DNA of 64,000 bases from GCA-2794515 sp034436155 (GCA_034436155.1 DAOTVP010000116.1:1-64000), one strand, 5' to 3'; positions 25,601-35,122 are shown, counted from the stretch's first letter. Translations and numbers: made by a program. Notes: a model not told the origin generated them from the letters alone.

Positions 25601-28600
25601 AATAATTTGGTATGTGGATTGCCGACAGGCGACTTAACCCCACTGCCGGGCGATAATAACACGTACATCCGTCAATTGGGCGGTGGGTCGCCGATTTTTG
25701 GTCGCGCCAATTTCACGACATGGTTCTTAGAAGAAGAAATCGTGCCACTCTCGAATGTGTGGACACCCGTCACGGTCGACATCGGCGCGGCGGATATTGA
25801 TGGTGTTCCCGGTAGCCCGTATATGTTGGCGAATGAGACGACAGGGGCAACGCAAGCATTCATCTTCAGCGCGTTTGTGCCAGACCGTCGCTACCGCGTG
25901 AGTTATCAGGTCGATGTGACCAATGACATCCTCGATAGCTGTGTCAGTGATTGGCAAATTTTAGTTGCCGAAGCGGCGGGCGTTGGCTTCACCTGTGATA
26001 CGTTCTACGGCGGACCGACCAATACATTCACCGTCCCGAATGCGACAGGTACACGCAACGTCACAGTTAATGTGGATAATGGTAACGGTTATACCTTGCG
26101 TTACGATTATTATCTGATTGGACCGGGCGCAACCCAAACGCTGATTTACACCACCACCAGCACAACCGATGGTGATTTTACGGCGACCATCAACCGTACC
26201 GCCTTCGCGCCACCCAACAGCCCAACCGATGGCAATGTCGGTAACTATAACATGCGCGTGGATGTGACGTATGTGAGTGGTGCGGCGACCCCGCCAACCC
26301 CGTTAAGTTGCTCATTGAATGCTCCACAACGGTACATCGTCGGCGCGGTCGATGCGAATTTCGCTATTGAGGCGTATGGCGGTGGTCGGAGTGGGTTCGC
26401 GGTGGGTGAATGTTTTAATATCACCAACAATAGCGTGACCAATTCGGGTAGCGCATTGGGCAACCCCGCCACCAATCTGCTGTATACTTGGACGATTAGC
26501 GGCGGTGGCAATCCTGCCGATAACAATTTTGGTGTGACGACTTTCAACACGTATTCGCCATTCAATCCAGACCCGGCATGTATCAGTTTTGGCACGCCTG
26601 GGACGTATACGATGACGTTGGTGGCGACCAATGACTTCCAAGGCGATACGAATTTCCGTCAACAAAATACCCAGGCGACCAATTTCCGCATTTGTGCCTT
26701 GCAAGGGTTATCGGTCAGCCGTAGCGGTGGTGATTTGGAATATAGCACGCAAACCTTCACCGTGACTCCCACGGGCGAATTGACGGGCAATTACACCTTC
26801 CAAATCCGCGATGTCGATACCAACACGATTGTGGTGGGTCCGACCAACCAAGCCAGCAATGTGTTCACCACATCGGTGTTAGGTGCGGGAAATTATCGCC
26901 TCGAAGTGAGCCGTAATGGGTGTTTGGGTGTGGCGAGCGCACAATTGAACTTCACGTTGTTGGGTATCAACGACATTATTGCGCGATACAGCTTCCGCAA
27001 TAACATCAATGCCGGTGTTGCACCGCTCGAAGTGTGCTTCCGCGATACCAGCGTGAGTGGTTCGGCGATTATTTTGTGGGAATGGGATTGGGATTGGGAC
27101 GGTAATCCCGCCAACTTTAGCGCAGATTACACCTATACCACCTATCAAGATGAAAATACGGTGTGTCATACATATCCGACGCAGGGCGTATATTATCCGG
27201 GCTTGCGCGTGAGCAATGGCACGTTAACGGCAACGGCGCAAAATCCGGTGCGGGTATATACCGTCTTGGAGAGTCAAATGAGCTTCACCGCAACGCCTAT
27301 CGGTGGTGGTCAATGGTGCTATACGCCCGATATGACCTTCGCGCCGAGTGGAACTGTCATCAATAGCTGGGATGTAGGCGATGGCACAGTTTATAGCCCC
27401 GCGCCCGGCGTGAATGGGACGGGTGTGCAATGCCATACGTATGGCTCGGCTGGCACGTATTATGTCGAGATGTGCTTCACGGGTCCCTCGTTTGAGACGG
27501 GATGTGTGATTCGTCCGATTGTGGTGGATTTGCCCGGTTCGCCCGCGGCAACGCTGAGTGGCAGTGGGACGTGTGCGCCCAACCGCACTGCGACCTTCAC
27601 AGTGCAAAATACCAGCGCCAACAACATGACCAGTCCATCGCAAGTCATCTTCTATAACAATGCCGGTGCGCCGATTTTGTATCAGACGGTGCAATTGAAT
27701 GCTGGCGCAACACAGACCTTCAATTTGGTGAACATGGAAGGCGTGGTGCGGATGCGTATCCCCGATTATGGTGTGGATACCAATGCCGATGTGGTCTGTA
27801 ACTACGCGCCGATTTTGAGCGTGTCGCATATCTGCGAGAGCAATCTGCCGACCTTCATCCTGACGAATACCGCCAGTGGCGGACCGAATCCGATGCACAC
27901 CACCCAACCCTACGAAGTGCGGAACAGCGCCAATGTGTTGGTCGCCAGTGGTAGCTTGCCCCAATTGGGGAGCGGAACAGTCAGCCAAAATATCGTGCAA
28001 TTATCGACGGTTGGCGGATTAGACCCATACGAAACGTATACCTTAACCAGCCCAACGGGCGCATTCGGTTCGATTAGCAGTGCGCCGACCAATTGCGTGG
28101 CGCGTCCAACATTGACGGTAGCGCGGAGTTGCGCCAACCCCACAGTGGTCACATTCACAGTGACGGGTACGATGGTGTTGCCACAAAGTTTTGAAATCCT
28201 CAGCACACCAGTCATTACAGGGACAATCCCCGCAGGTAGCACGACCTATCCCGTGACGTTGACGGGCGTGAATCCGTATCTGAGTTATCAAATCCGCACG
28301 ACAACGACCACGCAAGGCTTCTTGACGTTGGATACGACCATCCCCGCGTGTACGCCACCGACGTTGAGTGTCGTCCGTACCTGCGCCAACCCGACACAAA
28401 TCACGGTGACCAGCAGTGCGCCGTTGCCCGTGGCACAAGGGTTTGAAATTCAGGGTATTCCGAGTGTGAACGGTGTGATGGGTGTCGGCGAAAGTAGCCT
28501 GACATTAACACTGACCGGTTTAGACCCGTATGCCAGTTATGTGGTGGTGAGCAACACCTCGCCAAACGGTTACTTGTCGTACACCAGCACGCCAACCGAT

Positions 28601-31054
28601 TGTGCGCGTCCGAATATCAGCATCACGCAATCGTGTGTGAATCCGATGGAATTCATCGTGAGCAATGCGGGCGGTGCGGGCGACATGTTGATGCCATCTA
28701 CCTTGACGTATGTGGGACCGAGTGGCTCGACCATCAGCCCGACCAGCGTGCAATTGGTGGCGGGCAGTAGCCAAACGGTGACGGTCAGCCCTGCCGCGCC
28801 TGCCATTGACCCCTACGGGGCGTATTCGTTGACCATCAACGACTTCAATACCAACAGCATCCCCGTGATGGATGCGACCAATTGTGCCGCGCCCGTCTTG
28901 ACGGTGAGCAACAACGATTGTGCCAGTTATCCATTGACGTTCACGGTGAACAACACGGGTGGCGCGATGTTAGTCGGGCAAGCCTTCAGCATCACCGATA
29001 GTAGCAGTGCAACGGTACTGACAGGCACGCTGAATATCGGTGCGGGTGGCAACCAAGTCATCACCATGACGGGCATTAATCCGTATGACACGTATACCAT
29101 CACGACAACGGGCTTCGCGGGGACATTCACGGCGGGCGATGCGACCAACGGTTGTACTGCACCGCAATTGGAAGCCGAAAGTACGTGCGATCATCCCGCC
29201 ACGTTCACCATCCGCAACATCGGCGGTGGCGATATGATGTTGCCCCAAGCGTTCACCATCACACACAAAGATGGGACGGATGTAACGGGTACAATCACGC
29301 CAGCCGTGACCGAATTTGACCTGAATGTGGGCGAAGAATTGGTGCTGACGCTCTCGGCGACGGGCGATCCGTACGGTCTGTATACGCTGACCAGCACCGG
29401 GTTCGCGGGTAGTGTGACCAATACGCAAAATTGTGAGTTGCCCGAATTGCAAGTGACCAGTTCGTGCGTGTTCCCGGTGCAATTCTTAGTCCGCAATGTC
29501 GGCGGTCCGATGTTGATTGACCATCCGTTCACGGTGACGAATACGCTGGGCTTCGATTTGACACCTGCGCCCGGTTTCCTGCGCCTGAATACCAACGAGA
29601 TGCAATTGGTGAATATCCCTGTGACCGATTTGTCGCTGACCATCACCTTCGCCACCGATGTCTACGGCATCTTCAATATCATGCAAGTGACCTGTATCTC
29701 TGGCGGTGGTGTGATCAATAACCCCGTGTTGGATTTGGGCGATACCCCGCTCGCGCCGACCATTGTCCCGATTACCGCCGAAGGCTTGTTGCTGAATCGG
29801 TTGTCGTTAGACCTGTTGGGATTGCCGGCGTGGAATAGTGTGCCAACATGTGGTCATGGATGCCCGGTGTTCCGTTTGTATCATACCAACCAATCGGGCG
29901 ACTGGGACATCTGGCGCTTGGATGGTGCAGATGAAGAGAACCGAATCAGCATCCATACCAACTTGACGGAACGCGATAGCGCCGATCTGGACGAAGTGAA
30001 CGCGCCCGATGTGACCGACCTCATGCCGAGCCTATCGCCCAACGGGGAATGGTTCGCCTTTAGCAGTAACCGCGATGGCAATTGGGAAATTTATGTCGCG
30101 CCAACGGCTGGCGCTATGAACTATGCCCAACGGGTGACATACAACGACATCGCCGTGGAAATCCAACCCGTGTGGGGTCCGAATAACTACATCGTGTACG
30201 AATCGACCCGTAACGCCAATTGGGACTTGTTCATGGTGGATGTGGTGACAGGGATTAAGTATCAACTCACCGATAGCCCATCTAACGAACAAAATGCAAC
30301 GTGGTCTGGCGATGGGCGCAAGATTGCGTATCAGAGCGACATCGATGGCAAGCTACAAATTTACGAACTCGATTTGACCACCATGACGGTGCGTCGTTTG
30401 ACCAGCGAGCCAAATGGCGCGATGGATGCCCGTTATTCGCCCGATGATAGCCGTATGGTGTATCTGAGCATGGCAGATAATGGCAACAGTGTGATTAAAG
30501 TATTGAACTTGGCGACCACCCAAGCGGTGAGCCTGACAACGGTGGACGAAAATGCGACGATTTCGGCATTCTCGCCCAGTGGACGGTTCTTGGCGTATCA
30601 ATCGAATTTGGACGGCGATTTGGACATCTACGTGCATGAATTCGGCACGGGATTGACGCGCAAACTGACCGATAACACGATTGACGATTATGCGCCGACT
30701 TGGTTGTGTGGCGATGACCGCTTAGTCTTCACCAGCGAAATTGAAGGCAACCCGAATATCTACGAAGTGGATGTGTTGCCAATCACGGCATCGCCGATAT
30801 TGGTGGAAGAAGATGCCTTCCAATTGACCTTTGAAGAGTATATGGATGTGTATCCTGTCATGAACATGCCGTTTGAACGCGCCAGCCGCGAAGAAAGCAT
30901 CGTCATGCGCGATACACAATACCCAGACGGTCTCATCCACAAAGGATTCGCCATGACCATCGAAGATACATCGGTGGATGCGGTCATCCGCGATGAATGG
31001 TTAGAGGTGAATGTGTGTCCAGCGAATAATTTCGCCATCGGTGGCGGTGGGTGA
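22637..31054 (+). CDS. Giant secreted PKD-repeat protein with C-terminal TolB-type propeller
   Basis: 2805 aa. A signal peptide (MKISRSSKIRFLGFSLVLM, ending near ATAS) is followed by a Pro/Glu/Thr-rich linker. Residues about 70-1630 hold many PKD-like beta domains (YAWDFGDSTSGTGTPVSHTY, WQFDFGNDGSIDTTRD, IILWEWDWDWDGNPANFS, NSWDVGDGTVYSP). About 1635-2355 are eight repeats of roughly 85-90 aa with the pattern Cys-x-x-Pro, FTVxNxGG, ML, DPYxxY. About 2398-2715 form a beta-propeller with TolB/WD40-like blades (PSLSPNGEWFAFSSNRDGNW, ATWSGDGRKIAYQSDIDG). AAGGAG is upstream with a slightly long spacer. There is no sortase motif or C-terminal anchor. Probably a cell-surface or sheath adhesin. No full-length homologue is known to me. 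Confidence 0.9.
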   Translation: MKISRSSKIRFLGFSLVLMLALAIVANIATASTPTLGQEETPESTPAVEMPAQNPPAQVQGGPDRPQFTQTSCAMAIDDLGDNDPFTYQFSAINANNIASYAWDFGDSTSGTGTPVSHTYTNIGTFNIILTCTPLPGFGSDIVLTGQISVTQPPSAGFFLSPGQTATSATPVTFTATSTSTPAGLTESWCVSTTPPPPAPVPASFFDSLPCLGTTTSYLLSTFATPHYYYLKAENTAGQASVAVLSFVLNATPPSMTFTLNPQTGPEPLTAVVTEIDYATGPVDTISYTLTGPVSGTYPNVASLNAALVGLAQGTYTIRLDYSGPGGSGFTQRTLFVYSAESSVNASFTYTLAENIGSGRRVCFENTSTGTYQYSFWDFDNSFGGPIPPGGPSDTPSIGSPNDTIVCYDYPPAAIGTTVTVRLRVEGSMPMISSEAVQSFTLQLQPTADFTWSPGSPIWGQYVSFDPDLSTGTIFNPNGYDWQFDFGNDGSIDTTRDNVRYPNDVPLPVGVTRVILTVTGPGGSDTQEYFITVARRDITCGITGDFDILPTDGPQNYNSTVTDLNGPNYGTRTASYEWTITPNTAGIPQPITTANLTGINWSAFGFGSFNISLTVTTNDGAVCTADATVVRDWTPIECTSIGISGTSVSGILPQSIYASASPVTYSVNFNSGTLNGRAILGYAWAIDGVSQPETGTSMTRSYTNPVTSTSYVIRYDVFVDNNSNGIYDAGVDATCFEEDTVTILPFPDPTCSILTAWDSPQYATGLNYNINISTGNVFGRPILGYRIYLTNPAPGTETLVYDGTGNPTSPFPYTHTMTNDHVTHPDFQYRVEVDFDNLNATVSTANCNTGIVGVDPYPTPSCSVTGNGTPLPQMGNTTALPTGDTTTAQHNHTYTSTFSLFQSPGVLVPGISSVNYAWSYPVNAPTVVALGGSGDYQTTVRWSGNQPSPQGSLPPGTPATIDLSISWLYPNGTPGFVDCTQRDVNVRVNNLVCGLPTGDLTPLPGDNNTYIRQLGGGSPIFGRANFTTWFLEEEIVPLSNVWTPVTVDIGAADIDGVPGSPYMLANETTGATQAFIFSAFVPDRRYRVSYQVDVTNDILDSCVSDWQILVAEAAGVGFTCDTFYGGPTNTFTVPNATGTRNVTVNVDNGNGYTLRYDYYLIGPGATQTLIYTTTSTTDGDFTATINRTAFAPPNSPTDGNVGNYNMRVDVTYVSGAATPPTPLSCSLNAPQRYIVGAVDANFAIEAYGGGRSGFAVGECFNITNNSVTNSGSALGNPATNLLYTWTISGGGNPADNNFGVTTFNTYSPFNPDPACISFGTPGTYTMTLVATNDFQGDTNFRQQNTQATNFRICALQGLSVSRSGGDLEYSTQTFTVTPTGELTGNYTFQIRDVDTNTIVVGPTNQASNVFTTSVLGAGNYRLEVSRNGCLGVASAQLNFTLLGINDIIARYSFRNNINAGVAPLEVCFRDTSVSGSAIILWEWDWDWDGNPANFSADYTYTTYQDENTVCHTYPTQGVYYPGLRVSNGTLTATAQNPVRVYTVLESQMSFTATPIGGGQWCYTPDMTFAPSGTVINSWDVGDGTVYSPAPGVNGTGVQCHTYGSAGTYYVEMCFTGPSFETGCVIRPIVVDLPGSPAATLSGSGTCAPNRTATFTVQNTSANNMTSPSQVIFYNNAGAPILYQTVQLNAGATQTFNLVNMEGVVRMRIPDYGVDTNADVVCNYAPILSVSHICESNLPTFILTNTASGGPNPMHTTQPYEVRNSANVLVASGSLPQLGSGTVSQNIVQLSTVGGLDPYETYTLTSPTGAFGSISSAPTNCVARPTLTVARSCANPTVVTFTVTGTMVLPQSFEILSTPVITGTIPAGSTTYPVTLTGVNPYLSYQIRTTTTTQGFLTLDTTIPACTPPTLSVVRTCANPTQITVTSSAPLPVAQGFEIQGIPSVNGVMGVGESSLTLTLTGLDPYASYVVVSNTSPNGYLSYTSTPTDCARPNISITQSCVNPMEFIVSNAGGAGDMLMPSTLTYVGPSGSTISPTSVQLVAGSSQTVTVSPAAPAIDPYGAYSLTINDFNTNSIPVMDATNCAAPVLTVSNNDCASYPLTFTVNNTGGAMLVGQAFSITDSSSATVLTGTLNIGAGGNQVITMTGINPYDTYTITTTGFAGTFTAGDATNGCTAPQLEAESTCDHPATFTIRNIGGGDMMLPQAFTITHKDGTDVTGTITPAVTEFDLNVGEELVLTLSATGDPYGLYTLTSTGFAGSVTNTQNCELPELQVTSSCVFPVQFLVRNVGGPMLIDHPFTVTNTLGFDLTPAPGFLRLNTNEMQLVNIPVTDLSLTITFATDVYGIFNIMQVTCISGGGVINNPVLDLGDTPLAPTIVPITAEGLLLNRLSLDLLGLPAWNSVPTCGHGCPVFRLYHTNQSGDWDIWRLDGADEENRISIHTNLTERDSADLDEVNAPDVTDLMPSLSPNGEWFAFSSNRDGNWEIYVAPTAGAMNYAQRVTYNDIAVEIQPVWGPNNYIVYESTRNANWDLFMVDVVTGIKYQLTDSPSNEQNATWSGDGRKIAYQSDIDGKLQIYELDLTTMTVRRLTSEPNGAMDARYSPDDSRMVYLSMADNGNSVIKVLNLATTQAVSLTTVDENATISAFSPSGRFLAYQSNLDGDLDIYVHEFGTGLTRKLTDNTIDDYAPTWLCGDDRLVFTSEIEGNPNIYEVDVLPITASPILVEEDAFQLTFEEYMDVYPVMNMPFERASREESIVMRDTQYPDGLIHKGFAMTIEDTSVDAVIRDEWLEVNVCPANNFAIGGGG

Positions 31055-31060
31055 ACCCCA

Positions 31061-31189
31061 CCCCTGACCCCTCCCCAAAAATTGGAGAGGGGAAAGAAAC
31101 ACACCCCTGACCCCTCCCCAAAAATTGGAGAGGGGAAAGAAACACACCCCTGACCCCTCCCCATAAAATGGAGAGGGGAAAGAAACCAC
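31061..31189 (+). repeat. 43-bp tandem repeat, three copies, C/G hairpin family
   Basis: Units begin at 31061, 31104 and 31147, each starting CCCCTGACCCCTCCCC and followed by GGAGAGGGGAAAGAAAC. Units 1 and 2 have AAAAATT in the loop, unit 3 ATAAAAT. Each unit can form a CCCCT/AGGGG-based hairpin. It starts within 10 bp of the giant gene's stop. Confidence 0.85.
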
Positions 31190-31208
31190 CTGATATATCA
31201 ATAACAAA

Positions 31209-31250
31209 AAACAGGCGTGACGATAAGGGTCACGCCTGTTTCATTTTTTA
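31209..31250. terminator. Bidirectional intrinsic terminator
   Basis: AAACAGGCGTGAC (31209-31221) and GTCACGCCTGTTT (31229-31241) form a perfect 13-bp stem with loop GATAAGG. T-rich tracts lie on the 3' side in both directions, so it can end both the giant PKD transcript and the opposing kinase transcript. Confidence 0.9.
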
Positions 31251-31270
31251 AGGCATGAATGATATTTTTA

Positions 31271-31306
31271 GGGCGGATATACGCACCTTGCGGTGCTAAT
31301 CCGCCC
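31271..31306 (-). repeat. Two-tier hairpin repeat, copy 8
   Basis: Outer arms GGGCGGAT and ATCCGCCC, ATAC, inner helix GCACC with GGTGC (loop TTGC), TA. The inner helix is unique to this copy and fully paired. Confidence 0.75.
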
Positions 31307-31422
31307 GTACACATGCCCACATTTAATCTGAAATTTGACAATATCTTATCTGTACGTCCTATTCTGAGACCCTTAAACGAGATGGGATGAGGCGATGCCT
31401 CACCCCTACAAATGATGGTTAG

Positions 31423-32781
31423 TTAATCCACCAGAGGGGTGTTGAGTGGGAAGGTGATGGTGAAGGTTGTGCCTTCGTTCACCACGCTATGCAGGTGGAT
31501 TGTCCCCGACATGGCATCGGTCAATTTTTTGACGATGGTCAAGCCTAAGCCCGTCCCGCCGTATTCGCGGGTGGATGATTGGTCGACTTGGCGGAAGGCA
31601 TCGTAAATATAATCGTGGGCTTCGGGCGGAATGCCGATACCGGTATCGGATACAATGTATTGGATGAATTGCCTATCGGTGGTGGGGGTGATGGTCAGCG
31701 AGACTGCGCCATTCGGCGGGGTGAATTTGACAGCATTCAGGAGCAGATTAATCACAATTTTGCCGATGGCATCCTCATCACCCAGTAATACAGCTGGCAC
31801 ATCGGGCGATAAATCGACAGTCAGGACGATATTTTTCTGTTGGGCGAGGATGCTCACTTGGTCTTGCCACTTGGCGACCAGATGCTTGGGTCGGAATGGC
31901 AAATAAGCGGGTTGCAAAAATCCTGCTTCGATGCGCGATAAATCTAAAATATCGTTGACGAGGGCTATCAGACTTTTGCTGTTTGCGCTGATGCGCTCGA
32001 CCATGCGCAAGGCACTAGGGGGTAGTTCAACACCCATCCCGCCGAGCATGATGCTGGAAAATCCTTCGATGGCGTTGAGTGGTGTGCGGAGTTCATGCGT
32101 GATCGTGCCGATAAATTCGGATTTGAGGCGGGAACTTTCCTCGGCGCGTTCTGTGGCAATGCGTAATTCGCGGGTGCGTTCTGCGACACGCTGTTCGAGT
32201 GTGTTCCGCATCCGAATATTTTCGACCGTTGGCGCGAGCAGGACAGCTAAGGCGTTATAAATATTTTTTTCGAGTGGCGTAAATTCATGGGGTTTATCCC
32301 AAGTGATGTTCATGACACCTATCCAATTGGCAACACCTGTATACAAGCGAATCATGGCAGTGGCGATAGCATCTACCGATATAAACACCATGCGGGTGAT
32401 GTCGTCAAGGTCGGTATCGGTGTGGGCATCTTCGATGAATTCGGTATTGGATGCGTTGTTTATCCACAACGCCGCGGTGGGGAGTTCTGGCAAGTAAAAG
32501 CGCGTACCGACCGCCATGAGGAGTTCTGCACCATCATTTTTGACCGCCATGAGTTCTGCCCATTCGGGGTAGCCAGTGGCATCGAGGTCGAAGTAAAACA
32601 GGCTGACAGCGCCTGCGCCATACTGCGAGGCGAATTTATACACCAGTTTCACAAGGTCATCGGGCGAGGTGGCGGAACTTAGGTTGAGCGCGATTTGGAA
32701 CAGGACTTCGCGTTCTAGGCGCTCAATTTGGATTTGTTCTAAAAGGTGTTCTTTTTCGGTTTGCCAATCGTTTAGGGTCAT
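31423..32781 (-). CDS. GAF-like sensor histidine kinase
   Basis: 452 aa, cytoplasmic, with no membrane segment. An N-terminal coiled helix (EKEHLLEQIQIERLEREVLF) leads to a GAF-like sensory domain (about 25-185), then HisKA with GTITHELRTPLNAIEGFS (His near 229), and HATPase_c with NLLLNAVKFTPPN, VSDTGIGIPPE and GGTGLGLTIVKKLTDAMSG. It should autophosphorylate on the H-box His and pass phosphate to an unlinked response regulator; none is adjacent. It is divergent from parA with a 220-bp shared upstream region, and ends towards the bidirectional terminator at 31209. Confidence 0.93.
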   Translation of the reverse strand: MTLNDWQTEKEHLLEQIQIERLEREVLFQIALNLSSATSPDDLVKLVYKFASQYGAGAVSLFYFDLDATGYPEWAELMAVKNDGAELLMAVGTRFYLPELPTAALWINNASNTEFIEDAHTDTDLDDITRMVFISVDAIATAMIRLYTGVANWIGVMNITWDKPHEFTPLEKNIYNALAVLLAPTVENIRMRNTLEQRVAERTRELRIATERAEESSRLKSEFIGTITHELRTPLNAIEGFSSIMLGGMGVELPPSALRMVERISANSKSLIALVNDILDLSRIEAGFLQPAYLPFRPKHLVAKWQDQVSILAQQKNIVLTVDLSPDVPAVLLGDEDAIGKIVINLLLNAVKFTPPNGAVSLTITPTTDRQFIQYIVSDTGIGIPPEAHDYIYDAFRQVDQSSTREYGGTGLGLTIVKKLTDAMSGTIHLHSVVNEGTTFTITFPLNTPLVD

Positions 32782-33004
32782 ACGTCACATATTCCTTAAT
32801 CACAATAGAAGGGAAGCGAACCGCGTGATATATATACAGTATAGATACTTTTGATGAAAATGGGCGTTAAGAAGGTGGGGTGGGGGAGATGAAAATAAGA
32901 AATAAATGCGTGTATCGCAAGAACGTTCATACCCAAAACACCAATTTAACGATACAATTCCTATAACAAGCATAGGCGAAGATCGCATTAGGAGCAAGTG
33001 AATT

Positions 33005-33805
33005 ATGCGGATTATAGCAGTGGCAAATCGTAAAGGTGGCGTGGGTAAAAGCACTATCTCGGTGCATATCGCGGCGGGTCTGGCAACTAAAGGGCATAAT
33101 GTGTTATTGGTAGATACTGACCCACAAGGTCATGCGGGGTATTCATTAGGTGTCGCCCCGCAACCTGGGCTATTCAATTTATTAGTGGATAAAAAAGATT
33201 TTCAGGATGTATTGCGTCCAGTATCGTCACAAGCGTTTAGCGTCCCCGATAACCCGTCACGCGGTCGGTTATTCGTGTTGCCAAGCGATGAAAAGACGGG
33301 TGTGATTCCATTGCTGGAAAAAAATCCATTCGCATTTTCGATGCGTCTGGAAGAGGTGCAACGGGTTTTTGATTATGTCATCATCGATACCGCCCCCACG
33401 ACAACGATGTTCGATGGCGCAGTATATATGGCGGCGAAAGGGTTTGTCTATGTGACGGAATGTGAGGCGCTCTCATTTGACGGGTTAAAACGCGGTCTTG
33501 ACCAAATCCGCGAATTTGAGGGTCGGCGGTCGGATTATAACTTGCCACCGAATCACATTTTAGGGATAGTGCCGAATAAATTCCGCGCCAAAACAGAAAA
33601 TCATGAGCGAAACTTGCAGTATGTCCGCGCCTCTTTCGGGGCGCTGGTGTGGGATGCGATCCCGTTACGAACCGTGTTTTCTGAGGCGACCAATTTTAAG
33701 CAAGCCGTTTTTGCATACGCCCCCACTAGCTACGAAGCAGGCATTATGTGGGGGTTAGTCGAGCGATTTGAAAGAGAGGTGTTCGCATGGGAAAACGCAA
33801 AATAA
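33005..33805 (+). CDS. parA: ParA-family partition ATPase
   Basis: 266 aa. Deviant Walker A KGGVGKST (about 10-17), Walker A' DTDPQGHAGYSLG and Walker B YVIIDTAPTT identify a ParA/Soj ATPase that forms DNA-bound dimers and positions ParB-bound DNA. There is no N-terminal HTH, so it is of the short (Soj or type Ib) class. GGAGCAAGTGAATT precedes the ATG. It overlaps the following ParB-like gene by 19 bp, so the two are translationally coupled. With the palindromes after parB this forms a candidate parABS cassette, either a second chromosomal set or a remnant of an integrated plasmid or element. Confidence 0.93.
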   Translation: MRIIAVANRKGGVGKSTISVHIAAGLATKGHNVLLVDTDPQGHAGYSLGVAPQPGLFNLLVDKKDFQDVLRPVSSQAFSVPDNPSRGRLFVLPSDEKTGVIPLLEKNPFAFSMRLEEVQRVFDYVIIDTAPTTTMFDGAVYMAAKGFVYVTECEALSFDGLKRGLDQIREFEGRRSDYNLPPNHILGIVPNKFRAKTENHERNLQYVRASFGALVWDAIPLRTVFSEATNFKQAVFAYAPTSYEAGIMWGLVERFEREVFAWENAK

Positions 33806-35085
33806 AGAACGCCGATTTTAATCACTTCAGTGATGATGGTGGGCGCAATCGAGAAGATGCGAGTTACGAAGAGACGAATGCGGCGTTCTTCGGTCAATTC
33901 GCCGATTTGCAAGCCCTGAAGCAATTGCGAATTGAGCAGGTGGATATTTTTGATATTATGCCCGATTTTGCTCAAGCACGACGCGCTATTCCAAGCATGT
34001 TACGCGCTGGTAAAAAACCGACCGCCGACCAAATAGCATCGTTATTTGAGCATTGGTTGGGTGTTGTAAATGAAGAACGCAAAAAAAACAATTATCCACC
34101 GCTCAATTTACGCGATGCGATTGAGATGGTTGAAACAGCGTTGCTCTCACCTATCGCCGACCAAACTGAAAAATACGAAAATGACCATCGCTTACCACGC
34201 ATGTGGATTACAGATAGAGGTGTCCGGATTGACCCGCGTGATTGGGGTGATTCAGGAATGATGGATGACGGGTTACGTCCAGAGTGGATTGAAGGACCGG
34301 ATAGCGTTGAACTCAAAAGACAATTAGCTGAATTTAGTGCAGAAGCTGGGCTGATGAATATCATTGTTCTGGCGGCGAGTATCCGCCAAGATGGGTTAAC
34401 GAACCCGATCACGATAGCACGCTTGAACCCGTATTATGTGATTGAAACGGGTGAAAGGCGCTGGATGAGCTATCATCTGCTCTATTCGATATACGGCAAG
34501 GATTGGCGACATATTCCTGCACGTATTTCAACTGAACATAACGTATGGCGACAAGCCTCCGAAAATAATGCCCGTCAAGAATTAAATGCTATCTCGAAGG
34601 CACGACAATTAGCAATTTTAATCATGGATACTTACCGCAAAACAGGGGTTGAATTTTTACCCATTACCGAATTTGAGCATGAAAAAGATTACTACGCTCA
34701 AGTGGCGGATGGTGTCAAATGGCGCGTGTTGCCCGGAGATACTCAAAAATTAATGACCTTTTTGGGGTTTACCAATCCGAGTCAAATTCGACAATATCGT
34801 GCCTTATTGCGTATTGACTATGAACTTTGGGATTTTGCCGATGATAACAACATCACAGAATTTGAACTGCGTGAGATGCAACGGCAAGGTATCATCCCCT
34901 CAAAGAAGAAACCTGCAAAAAAATTGGAACATCCACCAGAACCCGAATTGAGTTTATTCAATAAGCATTGGACACAATTGGCGGAACGTCAACGAGCATT
35001 AGCAAAGAAAATGACCCGTGAAGATCGTCATAAGATGGTCATCATGATGCGGGCATTAGCGGATGAAATTGAGAAGATGAAGTGA
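33787..35085 (+). CDS. parB: ParB-like partition protein with long N-terminal extension
   Basis: 432 aa. The core ParB/Srx-type nuclease-like fold lies at about residues 180-275: VELKRQLAEF, LAASIRQDGLTNPITI, YYVIETGERRWMSYHLL, and ENNARQELNAISKARQLAI, equivalent to the ENxxRxxLsp motif. A likely helix-turn-helix follows (TQKLMTFLGFTNPSQIRQY, then NNITEFELREMQRQG). The first 180 residues are additional and unrecognised, and the spacing in the ENNAR region is wider than in chromosomal Spo0J proteins, so this is a divergent ParB of plasmid or element type. It overlaps parA. Two ATCGTTAC palindromes start 15 and 67 bp after its stop. Confidence 0.82.
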   Translation: MGKRKIKNADFNHFSDDGGRNREDASYEETNAAFFGQFADLQALKQLRIEQVDIFDIMPDFAQARRAIPSMLRAGKKPTADQIASLFEHWLGVVNEERKKNNYPPLNLRDAIEMVETALLSPIADQTEKYENDHRLPRMWITDRGVRIDPRDWGDSGMMDDGLRPEWIEGPDSVELKRQLAEFSAEAGLMNIIVLAASIRQDGLTNPITIARLNPYYVIETGERRWMSYHLLYSIYGKDWRHIPARISTEHNVWRQASENNARQELNAISKARQLAILIMDTYRKTGVEFLPITEFEHEKDYYAQVADGVKWRVLPGDTQKLMTFLGFTNPSQIRQYRALLRIDYELWDFADDNNITEFELREMQRQGIIPSKKKPAKKLEHPPEPELSLFNKHWTQLAERQRALAKKMTREDRHKMVIMMRALADEIEKMK

Positions 35086-35100
35086 ATTCTACACCCTATA

Positions 35101-35122
35101 GATCGTTACGCACGTAACGATC
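35101..35122. promoter_or_regulatory. Candidate parS palindrome 1
   Basis: GATCGTTACG and CGTAACGATC around a central CA, 15 bp after the parB stop. It is not the Bacillus-type parS sequence, but its form and position directly after parAB fit a centromere site. Confidence 0.55.

Larger units (their letters stand above)
31055..31422. other. Repeat-filled gap between convergent genes
   Basis: Contains a 43-bp repeat in three copies, a perfect 13-bp bidirectional terminator and one two-tier hairpin, plus a degraded GAGGCGATGCCTC palindrome near 31390. No gene. Confidence 0.7.
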
